A stretch of 64,000 nucleotides of DNA from Actinomadura physcomitrii (GTDB taxonomy: Bacteria > Actinomycetota > Actinomycetes > Streptosporangiales > Streptosporangiaceae), in the NCBI RefSeq assembly GCF_008923205.2, contig NZ_WBMS02000019.1, positions 62,001-126,000 on the forward strand, written 5' to 3'. Under the pieces are notes generated by a model. That model was not told the DNA's origin, searched no databases, and worked only from the letters and a program-made list of their open reading frames with translations. This document shows, piece by piece, positions 36,101-44,390 of the stretch (its first letter is position 1; each line of letters begins with the position of its first letter). The translations under genes and the position numbers were made by a program.

Positions 36101-37012
36101 ATGGTGGCGGACGACGGACCGGGCGACGTTCCGCAGGACGCGGACGATCTCGACTCGGCGGCGGCGGCCTTCGCGGAAGTGCGGCCGCGGCTGTTCGGGA
36201 TCGCCTACCGGATGCTGGGCAGCGCCACCGAGGCCGAGGACCTGGTGCAGGACGTCTGGCTGCGCTGGCAGACCTGCGACCGCGACGCCGTGGCCGACCC
36301 CGCCGCGTTCCTGGCGACGATCGCGACGCGGCTGGCGATCAACGTCCTGGGGTCCGCCCGGGTCCGGCGGGAGAGCTACGTCGGGCCCTGGCTCCCCGAA
36401 CCCGTCGACACCGGCGCCGATCCGTACCTCGGCGCCGAACGCGGCGAAGCGCTCAACCTCGCGGTCCTGATGCTGCTGGAGCGGCTGTCGCCGACCGAAC
36501 GCGCCGCCTACGTCCTGCGGGAGGCGTTCGACTACCCCTATCCGCAGATCGCCGAGATCCTCCAGGCCGGAGAGCCGGCGGTCCGGCAACTGGTCAGCAG
36601 GGCCCGCAAGCACCTGCGGTCCGAGCGGCGGGCGCCGGTGACCGGCGCCGAGCAGCGCCGGCTGCTGACCGCCTTCGTCGCCGCGGCCCGCGCCGGCGAC
36701 CTGGCCGCCCTGGAGGAGCTCCTCGCCGCCGACGCGGTCAGCTACTCCGACGGCGGCGGCGCCGCCCGGGCGTCCCGCTTCCCCGTCGTCGGCGCCGCCC
36801 GGGTCGCCAAGTACCTGCGGGCGTTCGCGGACCGGTTCTGGGACGGGGTGGACGTGGAGTGGGCCACCGTGAACGGCCAGTCCGCCGCGCTGCTCCGGCG
36901 CGACGGGGAGACCTTCGCCGTCCTCACCGTCGACGCCACCGACCAGGGCATCGGCCGGGTGCTGTGGATGATGAACCCCGCCAAGATCACCGCCGCGTCA
37001 CCCGCCGGCTGA
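36101..37012 (+). CDS. sigJ: ECF41-type RNA polymerase sigma factor with SnoaL-like extension
   Basis: A 303-residue sigma factor. Region 2 runs RLFGIAYRMLGSATEAEDLV to about residue 90; region 4 has LSPTERAAYVLREAFDYPYP and AEPAVRQLVSRARKHL-like text to about 172. The C-terminal SnoaL-like domain carries the two signature motifs that define ECF41 control: DGGG at 217-220 and NPAKI at 292-296 (usual form NPDKL). In this group the extension replaces an anti-sigma factor. It follows the NmrA-cupin-ferritin run, the expected target genes, by 156 bases. Confidence 0.9.
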   Translation: MVADDGPGDVPQDADDLDSAAAAFAEVRPRLFGIAYRMLGSATEAEDLVQDVWLRWQTCDRDAVADPAAFLATIATRLAINVLGSARVRRESYVGPWLPEPVDTGADPYLGAERGEALNLAVLMLLERLSPTERAAYVLREAFDYPYPQIAEILQAGEPAVRQLVSRARKHLRSERRAPVTGAEQRRLLTAFVAAARAGDLAALEELLAADAVSYSDGGGAARASRFPVVGAARVAKYLRAFADRFWDGVDVEWATVNGQSAALLRRDGETFAVLTVDATDQGIGRVLWMMNPAKITAASPAG

Positions 37013-37022
37013 CCGCCCCGCG

Positions 37023-37080
37023 GGCGCCGCGAGGGCCCGCCGTCCACCGCCTGCCGTGGACGGCGGCCCCTCGCGGCGCC
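37023..37080. terminator. Bidirectional hairpin terminator
   Basis: A nearly perfect hairpin: GGCGCCGCGAGGG and CGCCGTCCAC on the left pair with GTGGACGGCG and CCCTCGCGGCGCC on the right around an 8-base loop. It lies exactly between the convergent ends of the sigma gene (37012) and the small minus-strand gene (37085), so it can serve both. Confidence 0.75.
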
Positions 37081-37084
37081 GTCC

Positions 37085-37327
37085 TCACGCGGGCTTGCCC
37101 ATGTCGATCCACCGCTGGAGCTTCTCCAGGTCCGCCTCGGGCCATGAGCCGTCGCACGGCATCCGCCCGCTCAGCAGGGAACCGATGATGGCGTCGGCGT
37201 TCTCGGCGACGTCGGCGTGGTCGAACAGGTCGAAGCGGAACAGCATCGCGGCGCGGTCCTTCGTCCGGAACAGGGGCTTGATGTCCTGCTCGAAGCTGAG
37301 CTCGTCACTCTCACCGGGGGATGGCAC
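37085..37327 (-). CDS. Small cytosolic protein with a haem-less cytochrome-like motif, unknown function
   Basis: 80 residues: SFEQDIKPLFRTKDRAAMLF, then RFDLFDHADVAENADAIIGS and MPCDGSWPEADLEKLQRWID. The pattern resembles the short domain starting D-I-K/R-P-L-F found near cytochrome-c-like and ferritin-like genes, but the C-x-x-C-H haem motif is absent. The GTG at 37327 is chosen because AAGGGAG precedes it at eight bases. It converges on the ECF41 sigma gene. Relatives often sit beside VioB-like genes, as here, but no function is known. Confidence 0.65.
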   Translation of the reverse strand: MPSPGESDELSFEQDIKPLFRTKDRAAMLFRFDLFDHADVAENADAIIGSLLSGRMPCDGSWPEADLEKLQRWIDMGKPA

Positions 37328-37581
37328 GTCGTGTGCTCCCTTCATGGAACGGCGGGATCGGTCCCCAGCAAAGACCGGACGGCCCGCCGATCTGTGACGG
37401 GTTCCGCGCGGACGGTCGCCTGCGCGCCCGCGACCCGGGACCCGGGGCGCCTTTCCTAGGGACCGGGCGCCGTCCCGGGGCATCGGCCAGGGGGTCACCC
37501 TGGTGCCTTCCCGCACCCGGGCGGCCGATCGTGAGCGGTATCGGCCGAAGCCGCGCAGCAGGACGGAAAGGACCACCGCTC

Positions 37582-38277
37582 ATGACCATGCACGTTCCGG
37601 AGCCGGCGGCGCGGGAGACCGCGGGCACGGAGGAGGGGGACGCGGGTGCGCGTCCGGATCCCGGGCGGCCGGACGGCACGCTCGACCAGGCCGTGGCCTT
37701 CTTCACGGGGGCTCGGCCCCGGCTGTTCGGCATCGCCTACCGGATGCTCGGCAGCGTCCCCGAGGCCGAGGACATCGTCCAGGAGACCTGGCTGCGCTGG
37801 CAGGGCGCCGACCGTCCGGCCATCGAGAACCCGGCGGCCTTCCTGGCGCTGATCACCACGCGGCTGGCGATCAACACCGCCACGTCCGCCCGGTCGCGCC
37901 GCGAGACCTACATCGGCCCCTGGCTGCCCGAACCCGTCGACACCGGCACCGACCCCGCCCTCGAGGCCGAACGGGGCGAGGCGCTGGAGTTCGCGCTCCT
38001 GCTGCTGCTCCAGCGGCTCACCCCGACCGAACGGGCCGCCTACGTGCTGCGCGAGGCGTTCGACTACCCCTACCCGCAGATCGCGGAGATCCTGCGGCTC
38101 AGCCAGGCCAACACGCGGCAGCTGGTGAGCCGCGCCCGCAAGCACCTGACCGCGGCGCGGCGCGGGCCGATCGACCGGGCCGAGCACCGCCGGCTCGTCG
38201 AGGTCTTCGTCGGCGCCGCCCAGTCCGGGAACACCGCCGCCCTGGAAGACCTCTTCGCCGCGGACCGGGTGGCGTGA
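37582..38277 (+). CDS. ECF41-like sigma factor lacking the SnoaL extension
   Basis: A 231-residue sigma factor. Region 2 (RLFGIAYRMLGSVPEAEDIV, WLRWQGADRPAIENPAAFLA) and region 4 (LTPTERAAYVLREAFDYPYP, LSQANTRQLVSRARKHL) are intact and very close to the complete factor at 36101. It stops at LEDLFAADRVA, immediately before the place where the DGGG motif should begin, so the whole regulatory SnoaL-like domain is missing. In ECF41 factors loss of that domain alters activity strongly, so this may be constitutive. It stands 32 bases upstream of a WhiB gene. Confidence 0.85.
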   Translation: MTMHVPEPAARETAGTEEGDAGARPDPGRPDGTLDQAVAFFTGARPRLFGIAYRMLGSVPEAEDIVQETWLRWQGADRPAIENPAAFLALITTRLAINTATSARSRRETYIGPWLPEPVDTGTDPALEAERGEALEFALLLLLQRLTPTERAAYVLREAFDYPYPQIAEILRLSQANTRQLVSRARKHLTAARRGPIDRAEHRRLVEVFVGAAQSGNTAALEDLFAADRVA

Positions 38278-38309
38278 CGCCGTCAACGAATCGGTGACCG
38301 GAGGGACCG

Positions 38310-38606
38310 ATGAAGACCTTGCACTGGCAGGAGGAGGCGTCATGCCGCTCGCTCGACCCCGACCTGTTCTTCCCGGTGGCGGAGGAGACCGTCTACACGG
38401 ACCAGATCGCGGCGATCCGCCGGATCTGCGCCGCCTGCCCCGCCGCGCGCCGCTGCCTGGAATGGGCGGTGGCGACGGGTGAGCCGGACGGCATCTGGGC
38501 CGGCACCACCCCGAGCGAGCGCCGCCGCCTGCGGGCGGCCCGGCGGACTTCCCGTCCCGCGACCGGGCCCTCGCGCCCCGCCACCCGGACGGCAGGCGCC
38601 GCTTGA
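38310..38606 (+). CDS. WhiB-family iron-sulfur regulator
   Basis: 98 residues. Cys12, Cys40, Cys43 and Cys49 match the C-x27-C-x2-C-x5-C pattern that holds the [4Fe-4S] cluster, and PDGIWAGTTPSERRRL is the beta-turn and basic region of WhiB proteins. These bind sigma factor region 4 and sense oxygen, NO or redox state. The C-terminal tail is Arg/Thr/Pro-rich. Lying just after an ECF sigma gene, it may share its transcript. The start ATG is close to GGAGGG. Confidence 0.92.
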   Translation: MKTLHWQEEASCRSLDPDLFFPVAEETVYTDQIAAIRRICAACPAARRCLEWAVATGEPDGIWAGTTPSERRRLRAARRTSRPATGPSRPATRTAGAA

Positions 38607-38721
38607 TCCGGCAGGCGGCGAACCGGCGTCATCACCGAACCCGGCGATGACGCATCAGTGCCCCTCCCACTGGAGAGGGCAACAAGGAACGAAGAACAAG
38701 GAGAACAGAAGGGATGCACCG

Positions 38722-39687
38722 ATGAGTGAGCACGTTCTCGAGCCGGCCGCGCAGGAGCTCGCCGACGCCACGTCCAAGCCTCCGTTCGTGTACGAGCTGG
38801 GCACCGAGGGGGCCCGCAAGGTCCTGGACGACCTGCAGGCCGGCCCGGTCGAGGGGCCCGAGGCCGACGAGAAGTGGATCACCGTGCCGGCCGAGGTCGG
38901 CGACGTCCGGGTCCGCATCGTCAAGCCCGCGGGGACGGCCGGGACCGTCCTGCCGGCCGTGCTGTACGTGCACGGCGGCGGCTGGGTGCTCGGTAACGCC
39001 GGCACCCACGACCGCCTGGTGCGGGAGCTGGCGACCGGCGCCGGGGCCGCCGTGGTCTTCGTGGAGTACGACCGCTCGCCCGAGGCCCGGTACCCGGTCG
39101 CGATCGAGCAGGCGTACGCGACGGCGCAGTGGATCACCCGGCACGGCGCGGAGGAGGGGCTGGACGCCTCCCGCCTCGCGGTCGCAGGGGACTCCGTCGG
39201 CGGGAACATGACGGCCGCGCTGACCATCCTGGCCAAGCGGCGCGGCGATGTGACCTTCGTCCACCAGTCGCTGTACTACCCGGTCACCGACGCCGCGCAG
39301 GACACCGCCAGCTACCGCGAGTTCGCCGACGGCCCGTACCTGACGGCCAAGGCCATGGCCTGGTTCTGGGACGCCTACACCACCGACCCCGCCGAGCGCG
39401 CCGAGATCACCGCCTCTCCGCTGCGCGCCGCCCTCGACGACCTGGCCGGGCTGCCGCCCGCCTTCCTCATCGTCGACGAGAACGACGTGCTGCGCGACGA
39501 GGGCGAGGCCTACGCCCGCCGCCTCACCGAGGCGGGCGTCCCGACCACCAGCGTCCGCTACAACGGCACGCTGCACGACTTCATGATGCTCGACCCCGTC
39601 CGCGGCACCCGCGCGGCACGGGCCGCGACGGCCCAGGCCGCCGCGGTGCTGAAGAGTGCCCTGCGCACCCGAGAGGAAGACCGATGA
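38722..39687 (+). CDS. Alpha/beta hydrolase (hormone-sensitive lipase/GDSAG-type esterase)
   Basis: A 321-residue esterase. The oxyanion motif HGGGWVLG near residue 85 and the nucleophile elbow GDSVGG are typical, with Asp in LIVDENDVLRDEG and His in GTLHDFMML completing the triad. Substrates are small esters; none can be named. Its coding start shares 23 of 27 bases with the start of the sigma gene at 37582. The stop overlaps the start of the next hydrolase (ATGA), so the two are translated together. Confidence 0.88.
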   Translation: MSEHVLEPAAQELADATSKPPFVYELGTEGARKVLDDLQAGPVEGPEADEKWITVPAEVGDVRVRIVKPAGTAGTVLPAVLYVHGGGWVLGNAGTHDRLVRELATGAGAAVVFVEYDRSPEARYPVAIEQAYATAQWITRHGAEEGLDASRLAVAGDSVGGNMTAALTILAKRRGDVTFVHQSLYYPVTDAAQDTASYREFADGPYLTAKAMAWFWDAYTTDPAERAEITASPLRAALDDLAGLPPAFLIVDENDVLRDEGEAYARRLTEAGVPTTSVRYNGTLHDFMMLDPVRGTRAARAATAQAAAVLKSALRTREEDR

Positions 39688-40409
39688 CCAACGGAGAGCA
39701 GCCCATCGCCGTCCTCGTCCACGGCGCGTTCGCCGAGTCGGCGAGCTGGAACCGCGTCATCGAGGGCCTGCGCCGCCGCGGCCTGGATGCCGTGGCCGTG
39801 GCCAACCCGCTGCGGGACGTGGCGGGCGACGCCGCCTACCTGCGCGACGTGATCGCCGGGATCGGCCGTCCGGTCGTGCTGGCCGGCCACTCCTACGGCG
39901 GCATGGTGATCAGCGAGGCGGGGGCCGGGAACCCGGCCGTCCGCTCCCTGGTCTACGTCGCCGCCTTCGCCCCCGAACCCGGCGAGAGCGCCTTCCAGCT
40001 GTCCGCCAAGTTCGAGGGCAGCACCCTGGCCGGCGCGCTGGAGGCCTATCCCGTATCGTCCGGCGGCAACGAGTTCCGGATCGACGATGGGAAGTTCCAC
40101 CACCAGTTCTGCGCGGACCTGGACGCCGGCGAGGCCGCCCTGATGGCGGCGACGCAGCGCCCGGTGACGGAGAAGGCGCTGACCGGCGGGCTGGAGGCGA
40201 GCGAGCCGGCCTGGCGCACCAAGCCCTCCTGGTTCGTCTTCGGCGACCGCGACCTCAACATCCCGCCCGAGCTGCTGCGGTTCATGGCCGGACGGGCCGC
40301 CGCGCGGGGGACCCGGGAGATCGCCGGCGCCTCGCACGCCATCGCCGCCTCCCGGCCGGAGGCGGTGGTCGCCTCCGTCCTCGACGCCGCCGGTGACCGG
40401 CAGGGCTGA
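39684..40409 (+). CDS. Alpha/beta hydrolase (salicylate esterase-like)
   Basis: A 241-residue compact alpha/beta hydrolase: VLVHGAFAESASWNRVIEGL at the start, nucleophile GHSYGGMVISEAG, the acid in FVFGDRDLNIPPE, and the His in AGASHAIAASRPE. It resembles plant methyl salicylate esterase-like bacterial enzymes. The ATG overlaps the stop of the preceding esterase by four bases. A 15-base perfect hairpin follows 22 bases after the stop and probably ends the operon. Confidence 0.88.
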   Translation: MTNGEQPIAVLVHGAFAESASWNRVIEGLRRRGLDAVAVANPLRDVAGDAAYLRDVIAGIGRPVVLAGHSYGGMVISEAGAGNPAVRSLVYVAAFAPEPGESAFQLSAKFEGSTLAGALEAYPVSSGGNEFRIDDGKFHHQFCADLDAGEAALMAATQRPVTEKALTGGLEASEPAWRTKPSWFVFGDRDLNIPPELLRFMAGRAAARGTREIAGASHAIAASRPEAVVASVLDAAGDRQG

Positions 40410-40431
40410 CCGAAGCCCCGGCCCCTGCCCT

Positions 40432-40466
40432 CGGCCCGCCCGGCGATCGCGTCGCCGGGCGGGCCG
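40432..40466 (+). terminator. Strong hairpin terminator after the esterase pair
   Basis: Perfect 15-base arms (40432-40446 and 40452-40466, beginning CGGCCCGCCC) with a 5-base loop, followed by TTGT. It separates the esterase operon from the ECF41-type promoter 33 bases further on. Confidence 0.8.
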
Positions 40467-40498
40467 TTGTCGCATGTGATCCACCGCGATGCCGGAGC

Positions 40499-40528
40499 GG
40501 TCACAACCCGGCGAGCCGTCTTGTCTTA
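40499..40528 (+). promoter_or_regulatory. ECF41-type promoter, second copy
   Basis: GGTCACA at 40499-40505 and TGTC at 40522-40525 repeat the arrangement at 33239-33268 with the same spacing. Bases 40501-40538 agree with 33241-33278 at 30 of 38 positions and are identical over the 16 bases from the -10 onward. A start codon with a GAGG site lies 30 bases downstream. Confidence 0.7.
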
Positions 40529-40557
40529 GCTGGCGACGGCGAAGAGGTGAGGACGAC

Positions 40558-40680
40558 ATGCTCACGAACCGGACGGCCGGCGGCCACGCGGACCGCTCCA
40601 CCCTCGCGGCACGGCGCGAGGACGCCTCCCGCTCCCCGGGGCCCGTGCCCCGCCGCGCCGCCGCGGGCGGCCGCCCATGA
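40558..40680 (+). CDS. Leader ORF overlapping the sigma-like gene
   Basis: A 40-residue, Arg-rich ORF (MLTNRTAGGHADRSTLAARR, ending in GGRP). It begins 30 bases after the ECF41-like -10, has GAGGTGAGGA before its ATG, and its TGA overlaps the ATG of the next gene, so it probably couples translation of the sigma-like protein. No family was recognised; the peptide itself may be irrelevant. Confidence 0.5.
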   Translation: MLTNRTAGGHADRSTLAARREDASRSPGPVPRRAAAGGRP

Positions 40681-41453
40681 CCGGCGGGGACACCGGCGCC
40701 CTCGCCTCGCTCGCGGAGATGCTCGACGAGCGGCGGCACCTGGTGGACATCGCCGCCTGGATGCTCGGCTCCGCCGCCGCGGCCGAGGAGATCGTCCAGG
40801 AGACCTACCGCCGCTGGTACGTCCTCGACGACCGCGAGCGCGCCGCCATCGCCTCGCCCCGCGCCTGGCTGACGCGGGTCGCGGGAGGCATCTGCCTTGA
40901 ACTGATCGCCGCCGCGGCCACCCCCCTTCATGGTCCGCCGGACCCCGGCGCCCCGGCCGTGCCGGCCGCCTCGGCCTCCTGCGACACTCCAGGCGGGGAC
41001 CCGCCCGGCGGTCCGGCACCGCCCGACTTCGCCGAGGAGTGGGCGCGGCTGCGGGACGTCTCGAGGACCTCGCCTGCGGACGGCGCGATGTTGCGGCGGC
41101 AGGATCGGGTCGCGCGGCGGTTCGCGGCGGCCTGCGACGCGGGGGACACGGCCGCGCTGAGGGCCGTCCTCGCCGCCGACGCGATCGTGGTCAGCGACGG
41201 CGGCGGCACGCTGCGCGCCGCCGTCCACCCGACGCACGGCGCGGACGCCGCCGCCCGGTTCATCACGGCGCTGCTGACCGGCCGTCCCCGCACCGCGGTG
41301 ACCGTCGGGTCCGTCAACGGCCGCACCGGCCTCGTGCTGCGCCGCGACGGACGGGCGGTGGCGGTGGTCAGCGTGAGCACGGCGGGCGAGGAGGTCATCG
41401 CCGTCTGGATCGTGCTGAACCCCGCCAAACTGGGGGCCTGGCATCGCCGCTGA
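40677..41453 (+). CDS. Degenerate ECF41 homologue: region 2 plus SnoaL-like domain, no region 4
   Basis: A 258-residue protein. Residues 15-80 match ECF region 2 (LVDIAAWMLGSAAAAEEIVQ, ETYRRWYVL). Residues 80-125 are a Pro/Ala-rich linker where region 4 would be; no helix-turn-helix is found. Residues 140-252 are an intact SnoaL-like ECF41 extension with DGGG at 174-177 and NPAKL at 248-252. Without region 4 it should not recognise a -35 alone. It could compete with, or regulate, the other two sigma factors; this is inference. An ECF41-like promoter stands in front of it. Confidence 0.75.
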   Translation: MTGGDTGALASLAEMLDERRHLVDIAAWMLGSAAAAEEIVQETYRRWYVLDDRERAAIASPRAWLTRVAGGICLELIAAAATPLHGPPDPGAPAVPAASASCDTPGGDPPGGPAPPDFAEEWARLRDVSRTSPADGAMLRRQDRVARRFAAACDAGDTAALRAVLAADAIVVSDGGGTLRAAVHPTHGADAAARFITALLTGRPRTAVTVGSVNGRTGLVLRRDGRAVAVVSVSTAGEEVIAVWIVLNPAKLGAWHRR

Positions 41454-41543
41454 CCCGGGTGCCGTCGGCGCGCTCGCACGGGGCCTTTCGAAGGCCGCCG
41501 ACTCTGGGATCATGGACACCGGCGCGGACGATCGTTCCGGGCC

Positions 41544-44390
41544 ATGAGAGGGCGCCCGGTACGCGGCCGACCGCGTCCGGGCGCGTCCGGGCGCGCGAAG
41601 AGGGCGGTGGCGGTGGAACGGCGGAGGCGGGGCGCGGGCGGCGGGGGAAGCGCCGAGCTGCTCGGGCGGGGGCCGGAACGCGCCGCCCTCGACCGGATGC
41701 TCGCGGCGGTCGGCACGGGCGAGAGCCGCGTGCTCGTCCTGTACGGTGCGCCGGGAGTCGGGAAGTCGGCGCTGCTCGGGTACGCGGAGAGCGCGGCGAC
41801 GGGCATGCACGTGCTCCGGGCGGTCGGCGTCGAGTCGGAGATGGAGCTGCCGTTCGCCACGCTGCACCAGCTGTGCGCGCCGCTGCTGGACCGGCTGCCG
41901 AACCTTCCCGCGCCGCAGCGCGCCGCGCTCGAGACGGTGTTCGGGATCCGGGCGGAGGCGCCGCCCGAGCGGTTCCTGGTCGCGCTCGCCGTGCTCAGCC
42001 TCCTGTCGGACGCGTCGGAGGAGCGGCCGCTGCTGTGCGCGGTCGATGACGCCCACTGGGTGGACCGGGCGTCGCTGCAGGTCCTCGGCTTCGTCGCCCG
42101 GCGGCTGCTGGCGGAGTCGGTCGTCCTGCTGTTCGGCACGCGAGAGCGCCCCGAAGACCTGCTGGGGCTTCCCGGGATGGAGATCGCGGGCCTGCGCGAC
42201 GCCGACGCCCACGCCCTGCTGGACTCGGTCACCTACGGCCGGCTCGACCAGCACGTCCGCGCCCGGATCGTCACCGAGACCAGGGGCAACCCGCTGGCCC
42301 TGCTCGAACTGCCGCGCGGGCTCAGCGTGACCGAGATGGCGGGCGGGTTCGGCCTCCTGCGCTCGGACGCGTTGCCGGGCCGGATCGAGCAGAGCTTCCT
42401 GGCCCGCATCCGCGGCCTGCCCGAGGAGGCCCGGCTGCTGCTGCTGGTCGCCGCCGCCGAGCCCGTCGGCGACCCCGGCCTGGTGTGGGGCGCCGCCGCC
42501 CGGCTCGGCGTGCCGCCGGCGGACGCGCTCGCCGACGGCACATGGGAATGGCTGTCGCTGGACGCGCGCGTGACGTTCCGGCATCCGCTCGTGCGGTCGG
42601 CCGTGTACCGGTCGGCGTCGAAGCGGGACCTCCGGGCGGTGCACCTGGCGCTCGCGGAGGTCACCGACCCGGAGGCCGACCCGGACCGCCGGGCCTGGCA
42701 CCTGGCGTCCGCCGCCGCCGCGCCGGACGAGTCCGTCGCGGCCGAGCTGGAGCGGTCCGCCGGCCGGGCGCAGGCGCGCGGCGGGCTGGCCGCCGCCGCG
42801 GCGTTCCTGCAGCGATCCGTCGCGCTGACCATCGACCCGTGGCGGCGCGCCGAGCGCGCGGTCGCCGCCGCCGAGGCGACCCTCCGGGCCGGCGACCTCG
42901 ACACCGCGCGCCGGTTCGCCGACATCGCCGACCGCAACGCCCGGGACGAGTTCCAGGGCGTCCGGGCGCACCTCGTCCGGAGCAGGATCACCTTCGCGGC
43001 CGGCCTCAACCACGAGGCGCCGCCGCTGCTGCTGTCCGCCGCGCGCCGGCTCGAGCCGTTCGACCTGGAACTCGCGCGCGAGACCTACCTGATCGCGTGG
43101 GGCACCGCGGCGCTGTTCGCCGCCCATTCCGGCCGCCTCGCGGAGATCTCGGAGGCGGCGCGGGCGCTTCCGGCGCCCGCGGGGACCCCGCGCGCTGTCG
43201 ACCTCGTGCTCGAGGGCTACGCGCTGCTCGTCACCGGCGGCCGGGCCGCCGCCGTCCCGGTGCTGCGGCGGGCACTGGACGCCCTCGCGGACCTGCCGGT
43301 GCGCGAGGTCCTGACGTGGAGCTGGGTGGCCAACGGCGTCGGCGCCGCCGTCTGGGACGACCGGGCGATACGCGTCCTCGCCGGCAGGGTCGTCGAGGGG
43401 GCGCGGGCGGCCGGCGCCCTGACCGAGCTCCCGCTCTGCCTGACCCCGCTCGGCATCGCCGTCTCCTGGACCGGGGACTTCACCGCCGCCGCGGCGATCG
43501 TCGCGGAGATCGAGGACGTCTCGGCGGCGACCGGGGTGCCCATCGCGCCGCACGTCGAGCTCCGGTTGAACGCATTGCGCGGCCGGGAGACCGAAACCGA
43601 GGCGCACATCGCCGCCGCGATCGAGGAGGCCGTCGCCGGCGGCCAGCTGATGGGCGTCACCGCCGCCCAGTGGGCGGCCGCGGTCCTCTACAACGGTCTC
43701 GGCCGCTACCGGCAGGCGCTCGAGGCGGCCCGGGTCTGCACCCGCACGGCCGAGCTGTGGGTGCCGGCCTGGGCGCTGCCCGAACTGGTCGAGGCGGCCG
43801 TGCGGGCCGGCGAGGACGGCCTCGCGCGGGCGGCGCTCGACGACCTGGCGGACGCGGCGGAGCCGTCCGGCACCGACTGGGCGCTCGGCGTGCTCGCCCG
43901 CTCCCGGGCCCTGCTGGACGACGGCACCGGCGCCGAGGACCTGCACCGCGAGGCGATCGAGCGGCTGGGCCGCACGGAGCTGCGCCCCGAGCTCGCGCGC
44001 GCCCACCTGCTGTACGGCGAGTGGCTGCGCCGGAACCGCCGGCAGGGCGAGGCGAGGGACCGGCTCCGGACCGCCTACGACATGTTCGCGTCGATCGGGA
44101 TGGAGGCGTTCGCGGAGCGGGCGCACCGCGAGCTGATCGCCGCGGGCGAGAGCGTCCGCAGGCGCACGGCCGACGTCCCGGCGGGCGAGGAGCTGACGCC
44201 GCAGGAGCGGCAGATCGCGCTGCTGGTGCGGGAGGGGCTGACCAATCCGGAGATCGGCACCCGGCTGTTCATCAGCCCGCGCACCGTCGAGTGGCACCTG
44301 CGCAAGGTCTTCGCCAAGCTCGGGATCAGCTCCCGCAGGCAGTTGGCCGGCGCCCTGCCGAGCGCCTCGTCGGGCCCGGATCCGGGCTGA
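41544..44390 (+). CDS. LuxR-family ATP-binding regulator (LAL type)
   Basis: A 948-residue regulator of the large ATP-binding LuxR group. The N-terminal AAA/STAND ATPase has Walker A GAPGVGKSALLG and Walker B LLCAVDDAHWVD. A long helical TPR-like middle follows. The C-terminal HTH reads ELTPQERQIALLVREGLTNP, EIGTRLFISPRTVEWHLRKV and FAKLGISSRRQL. Such proteins activate biosynthetic or catabolic operons. The annotated ATG gives about 35 Arg/Gly-rich residues before the fold begins at ELLGRGPER, so a later GTG near 41605 is possible. No ligand can be deduced. Confidence 0.88.
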   Translation: MRGRPVRGRPRPGASGRAKRAVAVERRRRGAGGGGSAELLGRGPERAALDRMLAAVGTGESRVLVLYGAPGVGKSALLGYAESAATGMHVLRAVGVESEMELPFATLHQLCAPLLDRLPNLPAPQRAALETVFGIRAEAPPERFLVALAVLSLLSDASEERPLLCAVDDAHWVDRASLQVLGFVARRLLAESVVLLFGTRERPEDLLGLPGMEIAGLRDADAHALLDSVTYGRLDQHVRARIVTETRGNPLALLELPRGLSVTEMAGGFGLLRSDALPGRIEQSFLARIRGLPEEARLLLLVAAAEPVGDPGLVWGAAARLGVPPADALADGTWEWLSLDARVTFRHPLVRSAVYRSASKRDLRAVHLALAEVTDPEADPDRRAWHLASAAAAPDESVAAELERSAGRAQARGGLAAAAAFLQRSVALTIDPWRRAERAVAAAEATLRAGDLDTARRFADIADRNARDEFQGVRAHLVRSRITFAAGLNHEAPPLLLSAARRLEPFDLELARETYLIAWGTAALFAAHSGRLAEISEAARALPAPAGTPRAVDLVLEGYALLVTGGRAAAVPVLRRALDALADLPVREVLTWSWVANGVGAAVWDDRAIRVLAGRVVEGARAAGALTELPLCLTPLGIAVSWTGDFTAAAAIVAEIEDVSAATGVPIAPHVELRLNALRGRETETEAHIAAAIEEAVAGGQLMGVTAAQWAAAVLYNGLGRYRQALEAARVCTRTAELWVPAWALPELVEAAVRAGEDGLARAALDDLADAAEPSGTDWALGVLARSRALLDDGTGAEDLHREAIERLGRTELRPELARAHLLYGEWLRRNRRQGEARDRLRTAYDMFASIGMEAFAERAHRELIAAGESVRRRTADVPAGEELTPQERQIALLVREGLTNPEIGTRLFISPRTVEWHLRKVFAKLGISSRRQLAGALPSASSGPDPG

